From NCBI RefSeq assembly GCF_000719475.1, contig NZ_JOGO01000048.1:1-48790 (forward strand): a stretch of 48,790 bases of DNA. Reading direction: 5' to 3'. The DNA is from Streptomyces sp. NRRL F-5630 (GTDB taxonomy: Bacteria; Actinomycetota; Actinomycetes; Streptomycetales; Streptomycetaceae). The position numbers and the translations under genes are program-made. Shown here one piece after another: positions 30,756-38,232 of the stretch (within the stretch, counting starts at the first letter, position 1; every line of letters begins with the position of its first letter). The notes under the pieces were generated by a model. It had not been told where the DNA came from. It made no database searches and worked only from the letters and a program-made list of their open reading frames with translations.

Positions 30756-31588
30756 GCACGCTCACGAAACGCTGGCTGCCGCACACCGTCGCCCTGGTGT
30801 GCCTGCTCCTCCTGCTCTACCCGCTCGGCTGGCTCGCCGCCACCTCGCTCAAACCGGCCACCGAGGTCGCCACGAGCCTCGCGCTGTGGCCCAGCCACTT
30901 CGAGTGGTCCAACTACACGACGGCACTCGACGGCGTCTCCGGCGTCTCCGTCGGCCGCCTGCTCGGCAACAGCCTGCTCATCGCGGGCGGCGCCGTGCTC
31001 GGCAACGTCCTGTCCTGCTCGCTGGCCGCCTACGCCTTCGCCCGGCTGCGGTTCCGGATGCGCAAGCCGATGTTCGGCTTCATGGTGGCGACGCTCATGC
31101 TGCCCCACCACGTCGTCCTGATCCCGCAGTACATCATCTTCAACCGGCTCGGCCTGGTGGACACCTACTGGCCGCTCATCCTGCCCAAGTTCCTCGCGAC
31201 CGAGGCGTTCTTCGTCTTCCTCGTCGTGCAGTTCATGCGCGGACTGCCGCGCGAACTGGAGGAGTCGGCGCGCATCGACGGCTGCGGGGCCTTCCGCACC
31301 TACTGGGCCATCACGCTGCCGCTGAGCAGGCCCGCGCTGATCACCACGGCCATCTTCACCTTCATCTGGACGTGGAACGACTTCTTCACGCAGATGATCT
31401 ACCTCTTCGCGCCGGAGAAGTTCACCATCACGCTCGCCCTGCGCAGCTTCGTGGACCAGTCGAGCACCTCCGCCTACGGACCGATGTTCGCCATGTCCGT
31501 CATCTCCGTCCTGCCCATCGTGCTCTTCTTCGCGGTCTTCCAGCGCTACCTCGTCCAGGGCATGGCCACCTCCGGACTGAAGGGCTGA
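30752..31588 (+). CDS. Sugar ABC transporter permease (MalG type)
   Basis: A 278-residue permease, second of the CUT1 pair. The EAA loop is present as 'LEESARIDGCGAFRTYWAIT', and the C-terminus 'FQRYLVQGMATSGLKG' is the standard MalG-type ending. The start is GTG, overlapping the first permease stop (GTGA). The YesL-like gene begins 5 bp after its stop. Confidence 0.92.
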   Translation: MSTLTKRWLPHTVALVCLLLLLYPLGWLAATSLKPATEVATSLALWPSHFEWSNYTTALDGVSGVSVGRLLGNSLLIAGGAVLGNVLSCSLAAYAFARLRFRMRKPMFGFMVATLMLPHHVVLIPQYIIFNRLGLVDTYWPLILPKFLATEAFFVFLVVQFMRGLPRELEESARIDGCGAFRTYWAITLPLSRPALITTAIFTFIWTWNDFFTQMIYLFAPEKFTITLALRSFVDQSSTSAYGPMFAMSVISVLPIVLFFAVFQRYLVQGMATSGLKG

Positions 31589-31593
31589 CCACC

Positions 31594-32229
31594 ATGAGCC
31601 GTCCCGCACCCGCTCCCGTCCGCGCCTCCGCGTACACCCCCGCGCCCAGCGACCGCCGCGAACCCGGCGAGGTCTTCGGCCCCGCCTTCTCGCTCTTCGC
31701 CGACGTCCTGCTCGTCAGCCTCCTCACGAGCCTGTGCTGCCTCCCGGTCCTCACCGCGCCCGCCGCCTTCGCCGCCGCGTCCCAGACGCTCCGCGAGACG
31801 GCGGCGGGCGGCAGGACCGCCTCGGCCCGCGCCTACCTCGCACGGCTGCGGGCCCGCCTCGTGCCGCGCTCGCTGCTCCTGGGGCTGCTCCTGCCCGCCT
31901 TCGCCCTCGCCGTCCGCGCCGACCTCGCCCTCGCGGGCGGGGACCTGCCGGGACGGGTCCTGGTGGGCCCCGCCCTCGTCGTCCTCGCGCTCGGCGCCGG
32001 GGTGCTCCTCCTGCGGGCGAGCGCCGCACCCGGGACCGTGACGGCGCGCACCACCTGGCACCGCGCGGCGGCCGACCCGCACGGCAGCCTCCTCCTGGTG
32101 GCCGCCCTCGTGCTCGCCGCCCTCATCGCCTGGGGGATGCCCCTGCTGCTGCCCCTGCTCCCCGGACCGCTCGCCTTCGCCGCGACCACCGTGGACCTGC
32201 GCGCCGCCCCGCAGGACCGGGAGAGCTGA
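31594..32229 (+). CDS. YesL-like (DUF624) membrane protein
   Basis: A 211-residue membrane protein with about five hydrophobic segments. The N-terminal region 'FGPAFSLFADVLLVSLLTSL' followed by 'CCLPVLTAPAAFAA' is the DUF624/YesL pattern. Such genes regularly accompany carbohydrate ABC importers and glycosidases in Firmicutes and actinobacteria. Their role is unknown; an accessory to the permease is the usual guess. It begins 5 bp after the MalG-type gene. Confidence 0.75.
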   Translation: MSRPAPAPVRASAYTPAPSDRREPGEVFGPAFSLFADVLLVSLLTSLCCLPVLTAPAAFAAASQTLRETAAGGRTASARAYLARLRARLVPRSLLLGLLLPAFALAVRADLALAGGDLPGRVLVGPALVVLALGAGVLLLRASAAPGTVTARTTWHRAAADPHGSLLLVAALVLAALIAWGMPLLLPLLPGPLAFAATTVDLRAAPQDRES

Positions 32230-32278
32230 GCGCCACCGCCCCCCACTGCCCCCCGCCCCCTCCCCACGGAGTTCGTTC

Positions 32279-34069
32279 ATGCACAGCCACCTCGACGTCG
32301 CCGGCCATCCGAGGCCGCAGCTCGTCCGCGACCCGGACTGGCACGACCTCTGCGGCACGTGGCAGTTCGCCCACGACGACGCCGACCAGGGCCGCCGCGC
32401 ACGCTGGATGGCCCCGGAGACCACCGCTCCCTGGACCCGCGCCATCACCGTCCCCTACCCGCCCGAGTCGCCCGCCTCCGGCATCCACGACCCGGCCCCG
32501 CACCCCGTCCTGTGGTACCGGCGCACCCTCGACGTGACCGCCCCCGCGCCCGGCCGCCGCCTCCTGCTCCACTTCGGCGCCGTCGACCACCGCGCCGAGG
32601 TGTGGCTCGACGGGCACCTCGCCGGTCGCCACGAAGGCGGGCACACCGGCTTCACCTGCGACCTCACTGAGCTCGTCACCGGCGAGGGGCCGCACGTCCT
32701 CGTCGTACGCGCCGAGGACCGGCCGGACCCGGCGCAGCCGCGCGGCAAACAGGACTGGCGCGCCGAACCGCACGTCATCTGGTACCACCGCACCTCCGGC
32801 ATCTGGCAGCCCGTCTGGCTGGAGGAGGTCCCCGAGCAGCACCTCACCGCGCTCCACTGGGAGAGCGACATCGCCCACGCGCGCGTCCGCTGCCGCACCC
32901 GCCTGGACCGCTGGCCCGACCAGCCCCTCGACCTCACCGTCCGCCTGCGCCTCGGGGAGCGCCTCCTCGCCGAGCAGCGCGTCCGTCTCGACGGCCCCGA
33001 GAACGAGACCGACATCGCCGTGCCCGCCCTGCGCCACGGCCAGGACCTCGACGACCTGCTGTGGAGCCCCGAGCACCCGCACCTCGTCGACGCGACGCTC
33101 GAACTGACCGACGCGGAGGACGGCGCCCTCGTCGACCGCGTCCACTCCTACCTCGGGCTGCGCGACATCGGCTGGGACGACGGCGTCTTCCTCCTCAACC
33201 ACAAGCCCCGGTTCCTGCGCTTCGCCCTCCAGCAGGGCTACTGGCCCGCCTCGCACCTCGCCGCCCCGGCCGACGCGCTGCGTGAGGAGGCCGAACTCGC
33301 CAAGTCCATCGGCCTCAACGGCCTGCGCCTGCACCAGAAGATCGAGGACCCGCGCTTCCTGTACTGGGCCGACAGGCTCGGGCTCATGCTGTGGGGCGAG
33401 ATGCCCTCCGCGTACGCCTTCGGAACGCCCACCGTCGAACGCGTGACGGCCGAGTGGACCGCCGCCGTCCTGCGCGACGTCAGCCACCCCTCCCTCGTCG
33501 CCTGGGTCCCCGTCAACGAGTCCTGGTCCGTGCCCCACCCCGCCGAGGTCCCGGCGCAGCGCCACTTCATGGACGCGCTCTACCACCTCACCAAGGCCCT
33601 GGACCCCTCGCGCCCCGCCGTCTCCAACGACGGCTGGGAGATCTCCGCCGCCGACATCTGGGGCGTGCACGACTACACGCAGGACGCGCGCGACCTGCGC
33701 GAGCGCTACGAAAAACCCGTGCGTACGGGAGCCTTCGGCGAGCGGTGGCCGGGCGCGCGGCGCCTCCTGCTCGACGGCGTGCGGCACACCGGGCAGCCGG
33801 TCGTGCTCAGCGAGTTCGGCGGGGCGACCTTCGTCCCGGAGGAGAGCGCGCCGTGGTTCGGGTACGACACCGTGGAGACTCCGGAGGACTTCGCCGAGCG
33901 CCTCGCCGCACTCGTCGCGGCCGCCGAGGACTCCGGTCTCGCGGGCTACTGCTACACGCAGTTCACCGACACGCTCCAGGAGACCAACGGGCTGCTCGAC
34001 GCCGCCCGCCGTCCCAAGATCGAGCCGGAGATCCTCCGCGCCATCCTGAGCGGACGCGCCCGGTCCTGA
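32279..34069 (+). CDS. Glycoside hydrolase family 2 protein
   Basis: A 596-residue GH2 enzyme with no signal peptide, so intracellular. The N-terminal sugar-binding jelly roll contains 'VWLDGHLAGRHEGGHTGF', an immunoglobulin-like middle domain follows, and the TIM barrel has the acid/base glutamate E414 in 'VPVNESW' and the nucleophile E512 in 'VLSEFGG'. GH2 covers beta-galactosidase, beta-mannosidase, beta-glucuronidase and alpha-L-arabinopyranosidase; the sequence alone does not choose between them. It probably splits the oligosaccharide brought in by the ABC importer. It is the last gene of the co-directional operon, 49 bp after the YesL-like gene. Confidence 0.88.
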   Translation: MHSHLDVAGHPRPQLVRDPDWHDLCGTWQFAHDDADQGRRARWMAPETTAPWTRAITVPYPPESPASGIHDPAPHPVLWYRRTLDVTAPAPGRRLLLHFGAVDHRAEVWLDGHLAGRHEGGHTGFTCDLTELVTGEGPHVLVVRAEDRPDPAQPRGKQDWRAEPHVIWYHRTSGIWQPVWLEEVPEQHLTALHWESDIAHARVRCRTRLDRWPDQPLDLTVRLRLGERLLAEQRVRLDGPENETDIAVPALRHGQDLDDLLWSPEHPHLVDATLELTDAEDGALVDRVHSYLGLRDIGWDDGVFLLNHKPRFLRFALQQGYWPASHLAAPADALREEAELAKSIGLNGLRLHQKIEDPRFLYWADRLGLMLWGEMPSAYAFGTPTVERVTAEWTAAVLRDVSHPSLVAWVPVNESWSVPHPAEVPAQRHFMDALYHLTKALDPSRPAVSNDGWEISAADIWGVHDYTQDARDLRERYEKPVRTGAFGERWPGARRLLLDGVRHTGQPVVLSEFGGATFVPEESAPWFGYDTVETPEDFAERLAALVAAAEDSGLAGYCYTQFTDTLQETNGLLDAARRPKIEPEILRAILSGRARS

Positions 34070-34112
34070 GGACCGGGGCCGGGCCCGCCGGCCCGGATGC
34101 CCGCACGGAGTC

Positions 34113-34141
34113 TTGACGCCGCCCCGGGCCGTCCCTACGGT
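34113..34141 (+). promoter_or_regulatory. Probable housekeeping-type promoter of the GH43 gene
   Basis: TTGACG (34113-34118) and TACGGT (34136-34141) are separated by exactly 17 bp, a good match to the vegetative sigma consensus of Streptomyces. An operator-like motif lies 16 bp further downstream. Confidence 0.65.
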
Positions 34142-34157
34142 GACGCACCGACAGCTC

Positions 34158-34169
34158 TGCATCGTTGTA
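34158..34169. promoter_or_regulatory. Putative LacI-regulon motif, copy 3
   Basis: On the minus strand it reads TACAACGATGCA, matching TACAACGNNGNA. It sits just beyond the likely transcription start of the GH43 gene, a classical repressor position, and ties this gene to the LacI protein encoded at 24259-25302. Confidence 0.5.
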
Positions 34170-34234
34170 AAACGTCCGTCGAGGTCCCGGCCACCCGGCC
34201 GGGACCGGCGGTTCACGAAGAAGGAGCCCCCCAC

Positions 34235-35773
34235 ATGCGCGCGCGCCCGCCCCACCCCCCGCGCCCCTTCCACGCCTCGCGCCCGTTCCGCCTCCTGCGC
34301 CTGTGCGGCGTCCTCGCCGTCCTCGTCCTGCTCGGCGCCGGTACGAACGCGGTCCGCCCCGAGCAGGCCGCCGCCGCCCCGGCCGCCGCCGCCCCGGCCG
34401 CCGCCGCCCCGGCCGCCGCCGCCTCCGCCGCTCCGATGGCGGCCGGTACGTTCCGCAACCCGCTCAACACCGGCCCGGACCCGTACATGACGTACTGGAA
34501 CGGCAACTACTACCTGACCACCACGCAGGGGGACAGCGTCAAGATGTGGCGCTCCCCGTCCCTGAGCACGCTCCTGACGGCCGACCCCGTCACCGTGTGG
34601 ACCGACACGGACGCGAGCCGGAACCAGCACATCTGGGCGCCGGAGTTCTACCGCTTCGGGGACCGCTGGTACCTCTACTACACGGCCGACGACGGCACCG
34701 ACGACCACCACCGCGTCTACGTCGCCGAGTCCGACCGGGACGATCCGACGGGCCCGTACCACTTCAAGGCGAAGCTCGCCCCGCCCAACCACGCCAACGA
34801 CTTCGCCATCGACCCCGGCATCCTCCAGGTCAACGGCCGCCTCTACCTCGCCTACAGCGGCATCAACCAGTACCAGCACAACGGCCTCAACATCGCCCCG
34901 CTGTCGAACCCGTACACCGTCTCCGGGAACGCGGTCGCGCTCGACGCGGCGGGCGGCTGCCCCGAGGTGCGCGAGGGCCCGGAGTTCCTCTACCGCAACG
35001 GCCGCACCTGGATGACGTACTCCACGTGCGACACGGGGAAGCCCGACTACCAGCTCTGGATGATGTCGCTGCCGGACGGCGCCGACCCGCTCGTGCCCGG
35101 CAACTGGCAGCAGCACCAGGGGGCCGTCTTCTCGCGCGCCGACGACCACGGCGTCTACGGGCCGGGCCACCACGCCCTCTTCAAGTCCCCCGACGGCAAG
35201 GAGGACTGGATCGTCTACCACGCCAAGTCCACGTCGGTGAACACCTACAGCAACCGGACGACGCGCGCGCAGCGCATCGGCTGGAAGGCGGACGGCAGCC
35301 CGGACTTCGGCGTCCCGCTCGCCACCGGCGCGACCCAGGACCTGCCCTCGGGCGACCCGGGTCCCAGCGCCTACTGGATCAACGACGACGGCCGCTCCAG
35401 CGGCGCCGGCTCGCTCGCCTACACCGGCACCTGGAACTCCGGCACCGGCTGCGGCGTGCAGTGCTTCTGGGGCGACGACCACTGGAGCGCGACGGCGGGC
35501 AACACCGCCACGTACACCTTCACCGGCACCAGGATCGCCCTGTTCTCCGTACGCGACACCGGCAACGGCTACGCGGCGGTGAGCATCGACGGCGGCGCGG
35601 AACAGCGCCTGGACTACTACGGCACACCGCGCACCGGGGAGAACCTCCAGTACCTCAGCCCCCGCCTGCCGAGCGGCAAGCACACCCTGCGCGTCCGGGT
35701 GACCGGCGACCGCGACGGCCAGTCCGGCGCGGCCTTCGTCAGCGTGGACCGGGCGGAGGTCTGGACGAACTGA
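34235..35773 (+). CDS. Secreted glycoside hydrolase family 43 protein with C-terminal carbohydrate-binding-like domain
   Basis: A 512-residue exported protein. A basic N-terminus and hydrophobic stretch ('LLRLCGVLAVLVLLGAG') form the signal. A low-complexity Ala/Pro linker follows, encoded by a 15-bp tandem repeat near 34367-34433. The five-bladed propeller has the GH43 triad: base D82 (GPDPYM), D193 (IDPG) and acid E247 (REGPEF). Residues ~370-512 form a beta-sandwich resembling a lectin-like binding module ('RIALFSVRDTGNGYAAVSID'). GH43 enzymes release arabinose or xylose from plant polymers. It has its own promoter and a LacI-type motif, and supplies oligosaccharides to the importer upstream. 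GAAGAAGGAG precedes the ATG. Confidence 0.88.
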   Translation: MRARPPHPPRPFHASRPFRLLRLCGVLAVLVLLGAGTNAVRPEQAAAAPAAAAPAAAAPAAAASAAPMAAGTFRNPLNTGPDPYMTYWNGNYYLTTTQGDSVKMWRSPSLSTLLTADPVTVWTDTDASRNQHIWAPEFYRFGDRWYLYYTADDGTDDHHRVYVAESDRDDPTGPYHFKAKLAPPNHANDFAIDPGILQVNGRLYLAYSGINQYQHNGLNIAPLSNPYTVSGNAVALDAAGGCPEVREGPEFLYRNGRTWMTYSTCDTGKPDYQLWMMSLPDGADPLVPGNWQQHQGAVFSRADDHGVYGPGHHALFKSPDGKEDWIVYHAKSTSVNTYSNRTTRAQRIGWKADGSPDFGVPLATGATQDLPSGDPGPSAYWINDDGRSSGAGSLAYTGTWNSGTGCGVQCFWGDDHWSATAGNTATYTFTGTRIALFSVRDTGNGYAAVSIDGGAEQRLDYYGTPRTGENLQYLSPRLPSGKHTLRVRVTGDRDGQSGAAFVSVDRAEVWTN

Positions 35774-35787
35774 CGGCGTGCGGTCCG

Positions 35788-35837
35788 GCCGGGCCACACG
35801 GGGGGTCGCGCTTCGCCTGCGGCCCGCCTGGCCCGGC
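35788..35837. terminator. Possible terminator hairpin after the GH43 gene
   Basis: GCCGGGCCA (35788-35796) pairs perfectly with TGGCCCGGC (35829-35837) across a 32-base GC-rich loop that can fold further. It begins 15 bp after the GH43 stop. Confidence 0.45.
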
Positions 35838-35913
35838 TGTCCTCGCGTCCGGGCTCCCACCGGCGCCGGGCAGGTCCGAAACCCCGTGGTGGAACACAGC
35901 CGTCACCGAGGAC

Positions 35914-36012
35914 TGGCCGGAGGTGATCGCGGGCTCGGAGCACGGAGACGTGGAGTACGAGCTGACGCGGGAGGCATGGGAGCGCGGGGCGGGCGCGGAA
36001 AAGGGCCGCTGA
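35914..36012 (+). pseudogene. Possible remnant or very small gene in the 35774-36084 gap
   Basis: The reading frame ending at 36012 reads 'DWPEVIAGSEHGDVEYELTR' and then 'EAWERGAGAEKGR'. This has a protein-like composition rather than the Arg/Pro-rich look of a non-coding frame here. No plausible start with a ribosome site is seen (a GTG in 'EVI' is possible). It may be the end of a decayed gene. The rest of the 311-bp gap shows only the hairpin. Confidence 0.25.
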
Positions 36013-36084
36013 GCACGTCGGCGGGGAGCAAGCTCCTTGCTTCGCCGGGCCGGGCAGACGGAGACCCGCGTACGGAGCAAGGGC

Positions 36085-36363
36085 TCAGCGCATCGGCCGC
36101 AGCGCGTTCTTCCGCACCGAGCGCCGCGCCCACCACGCACAGCCCAGCAGAACGATCCCGCACCCGCTCCACAGCCACGCCTCGGCCGCTCCGCGCAGGG
36201 CTCCCACCGCCCACAGCACCGACCACAGGGCGAGCAGCACGCACGTCGCGGTCCAGGCCACGTCCCAGGTCCGGCGCCGCGCCGCGACGCGTTGCGGCGT
36301 CCCGGGTTCCAAGGGGCCGAGGGCGGTGGGGTCCTTGTGGGGTCCATGCTCTGTCGTCGTCAT
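36085..36363 (-). CDS. Small membrane protein, unrecognised
   Basis: A 92-residue protein with a polar N-terminus and two hydrophobic helices, 'WTATCVLLALWSVLWAVGAL' and 'WLWSGCGIVLLGCAWWA', ending in the basic 'RRSVRKNALRPMR'. The positive-inside rule suggests both ends are cytoplasmic. I chose the ATG at 36363; an upstream in-frame ATG at 36438 gives a Gly/Pro-rich extension that looks non-coding. It is in the same direction as, and downstream of, the DUF397 gene, with a 190-bp gap in which I see nothing. The function is unknown. Confidence 0.55.
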   Translation of the reverse strand: MTTTEHGPHKDPTALGPLEPGTPQRVAARRRTWDVAWTATCVLLALWSVLWAVGALRGAAEAWLWSGCGIVLLGCAWWARRSVRKNALRPMR

Positions 36364-36553
36364 GCCCGCCGGATACCCCGCCCGGTCGCCGTCATGGGCC
36401 GGTCCGCCCCGCGACGGCGGTCCCGCGCCCCCATCCATGCCCTTGCCTCCGGCCTGACGAGGGCCCGGCCCCGTGCCACGGAGATGGTTGCGGCTGCGCG
36501 CGTATCTCTGGTGGAGCGAGAGGCGGCGGGCCGTCTCGCGCTGCCCCGCGCGA

Positions 36554-36736
36554 TCAGCGCGTCAGATTCCCCAGGAAGTCAGCCCACGCGGAGGGTGCGG
36601 CGGTGAAGCTGGGACGCGTGGTGTCCTTGGAGTCGCGGATGTGGATGGCGAGCGGGGTGAGGGCGACCTCTACGCAGTCGCTTCCGCCGGAGCCGCTGTA
36701 GCTGCTCTTGAACCAGGACAGACCCACGGTGGTCAT
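36554..36736 (-). CDS. DUF397 protein
   Basis: A 60-residue DUF397 protein with the family pattern 'WFKSSYSGSGGSDCVEVA' and 'IHIRDSKD', ending 'WADFL'. These small proteins accompany WhiJ-like HTH regulators in Streptomyces and are proposed to act with them, perhaps in an antagonist or toxin-antitoxin-like fashion. The ATG overlaps the HTH gene's stop by 4 bp. Confidence 0.9.
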   Translation of the reverse strand: MTTVGLSWFKSSYSGSGGSDCVEVALTPLAIHIRDSKDTTRPSFTAAPSAWADFLGNLTR

Positions 36737-37572
36737 AGTGCTCCTCGCAGTCGCTCAAGCAGGCGCACCGAGTCCTCCGGTGTCAGCGCCTGTGAGCGCA
36801 GTTTCGCATACCGCTGGTGGAGCACACTGACGGATTTGGCGTTCGAGATCATGACGCCGCTCTCCTGGCCTTCGGAGTACGCGTGCCACATGTTGTCGGG
36901 GGTCTCCAGCAGCCTCATGGTCCCGTCAAGCCCCGCGTGCAGGGGCTGGTGGAGCGGCATGATCTGCACTTGGACGTTCCAGTGTTCGTCGATGACTCGC
37001 CGGATGCGGTCCAGGATTCCGCACGTCACCTCGTCGCCACCGGTCCTGCGGATGAAGATGGACTCCTCGATAATGAAGCTGAAGGCGCATGGCGGTTGCC
37101 GATCCGTGCTCAGCAACTCCTGTCGCTCAAGCCGAGTAGTCAGGCGTTGCCTCAGCTCCTCGCTGGTCGGCAACGGCGGGACGTTCAGTTCGACTGCTCG
37201 GGCATACGCCTCCGTCTGCAACAGCCCCGGCAGCACTCGGCATTCGTACGTGTAGAGGCTGATCGCCTCCGTTTCCAGCAGGGCCCACTCACGGAAGTGG
37301 TTGGCCAGCCCAGGCTTCCGCACCACATGGGGGAGCAGAGGGCTCAGCATCCCCGCTGCGTGCAAGGCGCGTTCGGCAGCCTGCACGAAGTCCGGTTGCG
37401 GCATCCGGCGGCCCTGCTCGATGGACGAGATCATGTCCACCGAGTAGCCGAGGACTTCCGCCAACCGCTCCTGGGTCAGGCCCTCCCGCTTACGGAAGAC
37501 CTTGACGACCGCGCCGAACACCTTCAGAGTCTCGGAGGGTTCGGGCTCGCCGGTGGTCGCGCCGATCGCCAT
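36733..37572 (-). CDS. WhiJ-like HTH regulator (XRE HTH + DUF5753/Scr1 domain)
   Basis: A 279-residue regulator. The N-terminal XRE-type HTH is 'LTQERLAEVLGYSVDMISSI' (about 32-51). From residue 95 the DUF5753 (Scr1-type) domain follows, with 'LETEAISLYTYECRVLPGLL' and 'QTEAYARA'. Base composition looks less GC-rich than the neighbours. With the overlapping DUF397 gene and the divergent ATP-binding protein it forms the paralogous WhiJ/AbaA-type cassette that occurs in many copies in streptomycetes and affects development in studied cases. The 144-bp divergent gap carries inverted-repeat candidates for its own binding. Confidence 0.88.
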   Translation of the reverse strand: MAIGATTGEPEPSETLKVFGAVVKVFRKREGLTQERLAEVLGYSVDMISSIEQGRRMPQPDFVQAAERALHAAGMLSPLLPHVVRKPGLANHFREWALLETEAISLYTYECRVLPGLLQTEAYARAVELNVPPLPTSEELRQRLTTRLERQELLSTDRQPPCAFSFIIEESIFIRRTGGDEVTCGILDRIRRVIDEHWNVQVQIMPLHQPLHAGLDGTMRLLETPDNMWHAYSEGQESGVMISNAKSVSVLHQRYAKLRSQALTPEDSVRLLERLRGAL

Positions 37573-37623
37573 GCCGCCTGCCTTTCGCGTCGTACGGACA
37601 ACGGCTCATGGTCTCGGCCGGTT

Positions 37624-37672
37624 ACTCGTACTGTCCACGGTTCGCGGTCGTACGCTCACTTTCTGTACGAGT
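37624..37672. promoter_or_regulatory. Inverted-repeat operator candidate of the WhiJ-like locus
   Basis: ACTCGTAC (37624-37631) and GTACGAGT (37665-37672) are perfect inverted 8-mers with a 33-bp gap, and a further GTCGTACG lies between them at 37647-37654. They lie midway between the divergent HTH and ATP-binding genes. Confidence 0.45.
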
Positions 37673-37716
37673 TGAGTACCTGGGATCACGCAGGTCAGCG
37701 GGCCAGCCTTACCGCC

Positions 37717-38166
37717 ATGACCACCACTCACACCCCCCGCCCGTCCGCCCCCGCCCCTTTCGTCCAGCGCTTCAGTTCCACGCTGCTCGGGGCGCGTCTC
37801 GCGCGGCTCCTCGTCGTGCACGAACTGGGCACGTGGGGGTTCTTCCACGGGAGTCCTCTCGTGCGGCGGGCCGAGACCGTCGTGGGGGAGCTGGCCGCCA
37901 ACGCCGTCACGCACGGCAAAGTTCCCGGGCGGGACTTCGAGGTGCGGGCGGAACTGCGCGTGACGGAGGGCGTGCTGCGTATCGACGTCTCCGACGCGCG
38001 CGGGGAACACCGGCCGCCACGGCGGCCCGGGCCGCGTGCGCCGCTCGCGGAGGGCGGCTACGGGCTCGTCCTCGTCGACGCGTGCGCGGACCGCTGGGAG
38101 GTCGTGGAGCGGGGGCCGGTCGGCAAGACCGTACGGGCCGAGTTCGCGGTCGACGGCGTGCTCTGA
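37717..38166 (+). CDS. ATP-binding protein (RsbW-like HATPase)
   Basis: A 149-residue single-domain GHKL ATPase of the anti-sigma factor/serine kinase type. The N-box is 'VVGELAANAVTHGKV' (about 58-72), with 'RIDVSDARG' and 'GGYGLVLVDACADRW' as the later nucleotide loops. In Streptomyces such proteins belong to the WhiJ/AbaA-type cassettes. It is divergent from the HTH/DUF397 pair and probably shares their control region. No sigma factor or antagonist is adjacent. Confidence 0.85.
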   Translation: MTTTHTPRPSAPAPFVQRFSSTLLGARLARLLVVHELGTWGFFHGSPLVRRAETVVGELAANAVTHGKVPGRDFEVRAELRVTEGVLRIDVSDARGEHRPPRRPGPRAPLAEGGYGLVLVDACADRWEVVERGPVGKTVRAEFAVDGVL

Positions 38167-38232
38167 GCGGACGCGGCCCCGGATCGCCCGTACGCTGGCG
38201 CTCGCCGTACCCGTACCGCGAAAGGCGAGCCC

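Noticed and set aside
32123..35860. Minus-strand open frame of over 1,200 codons opposite the GH2 and GH43 genes
   Set aside because: Composition (Val, Gly, Ala, Arg) is that of a shadow frame, and both plus-strand genes have full catalytic motifs.
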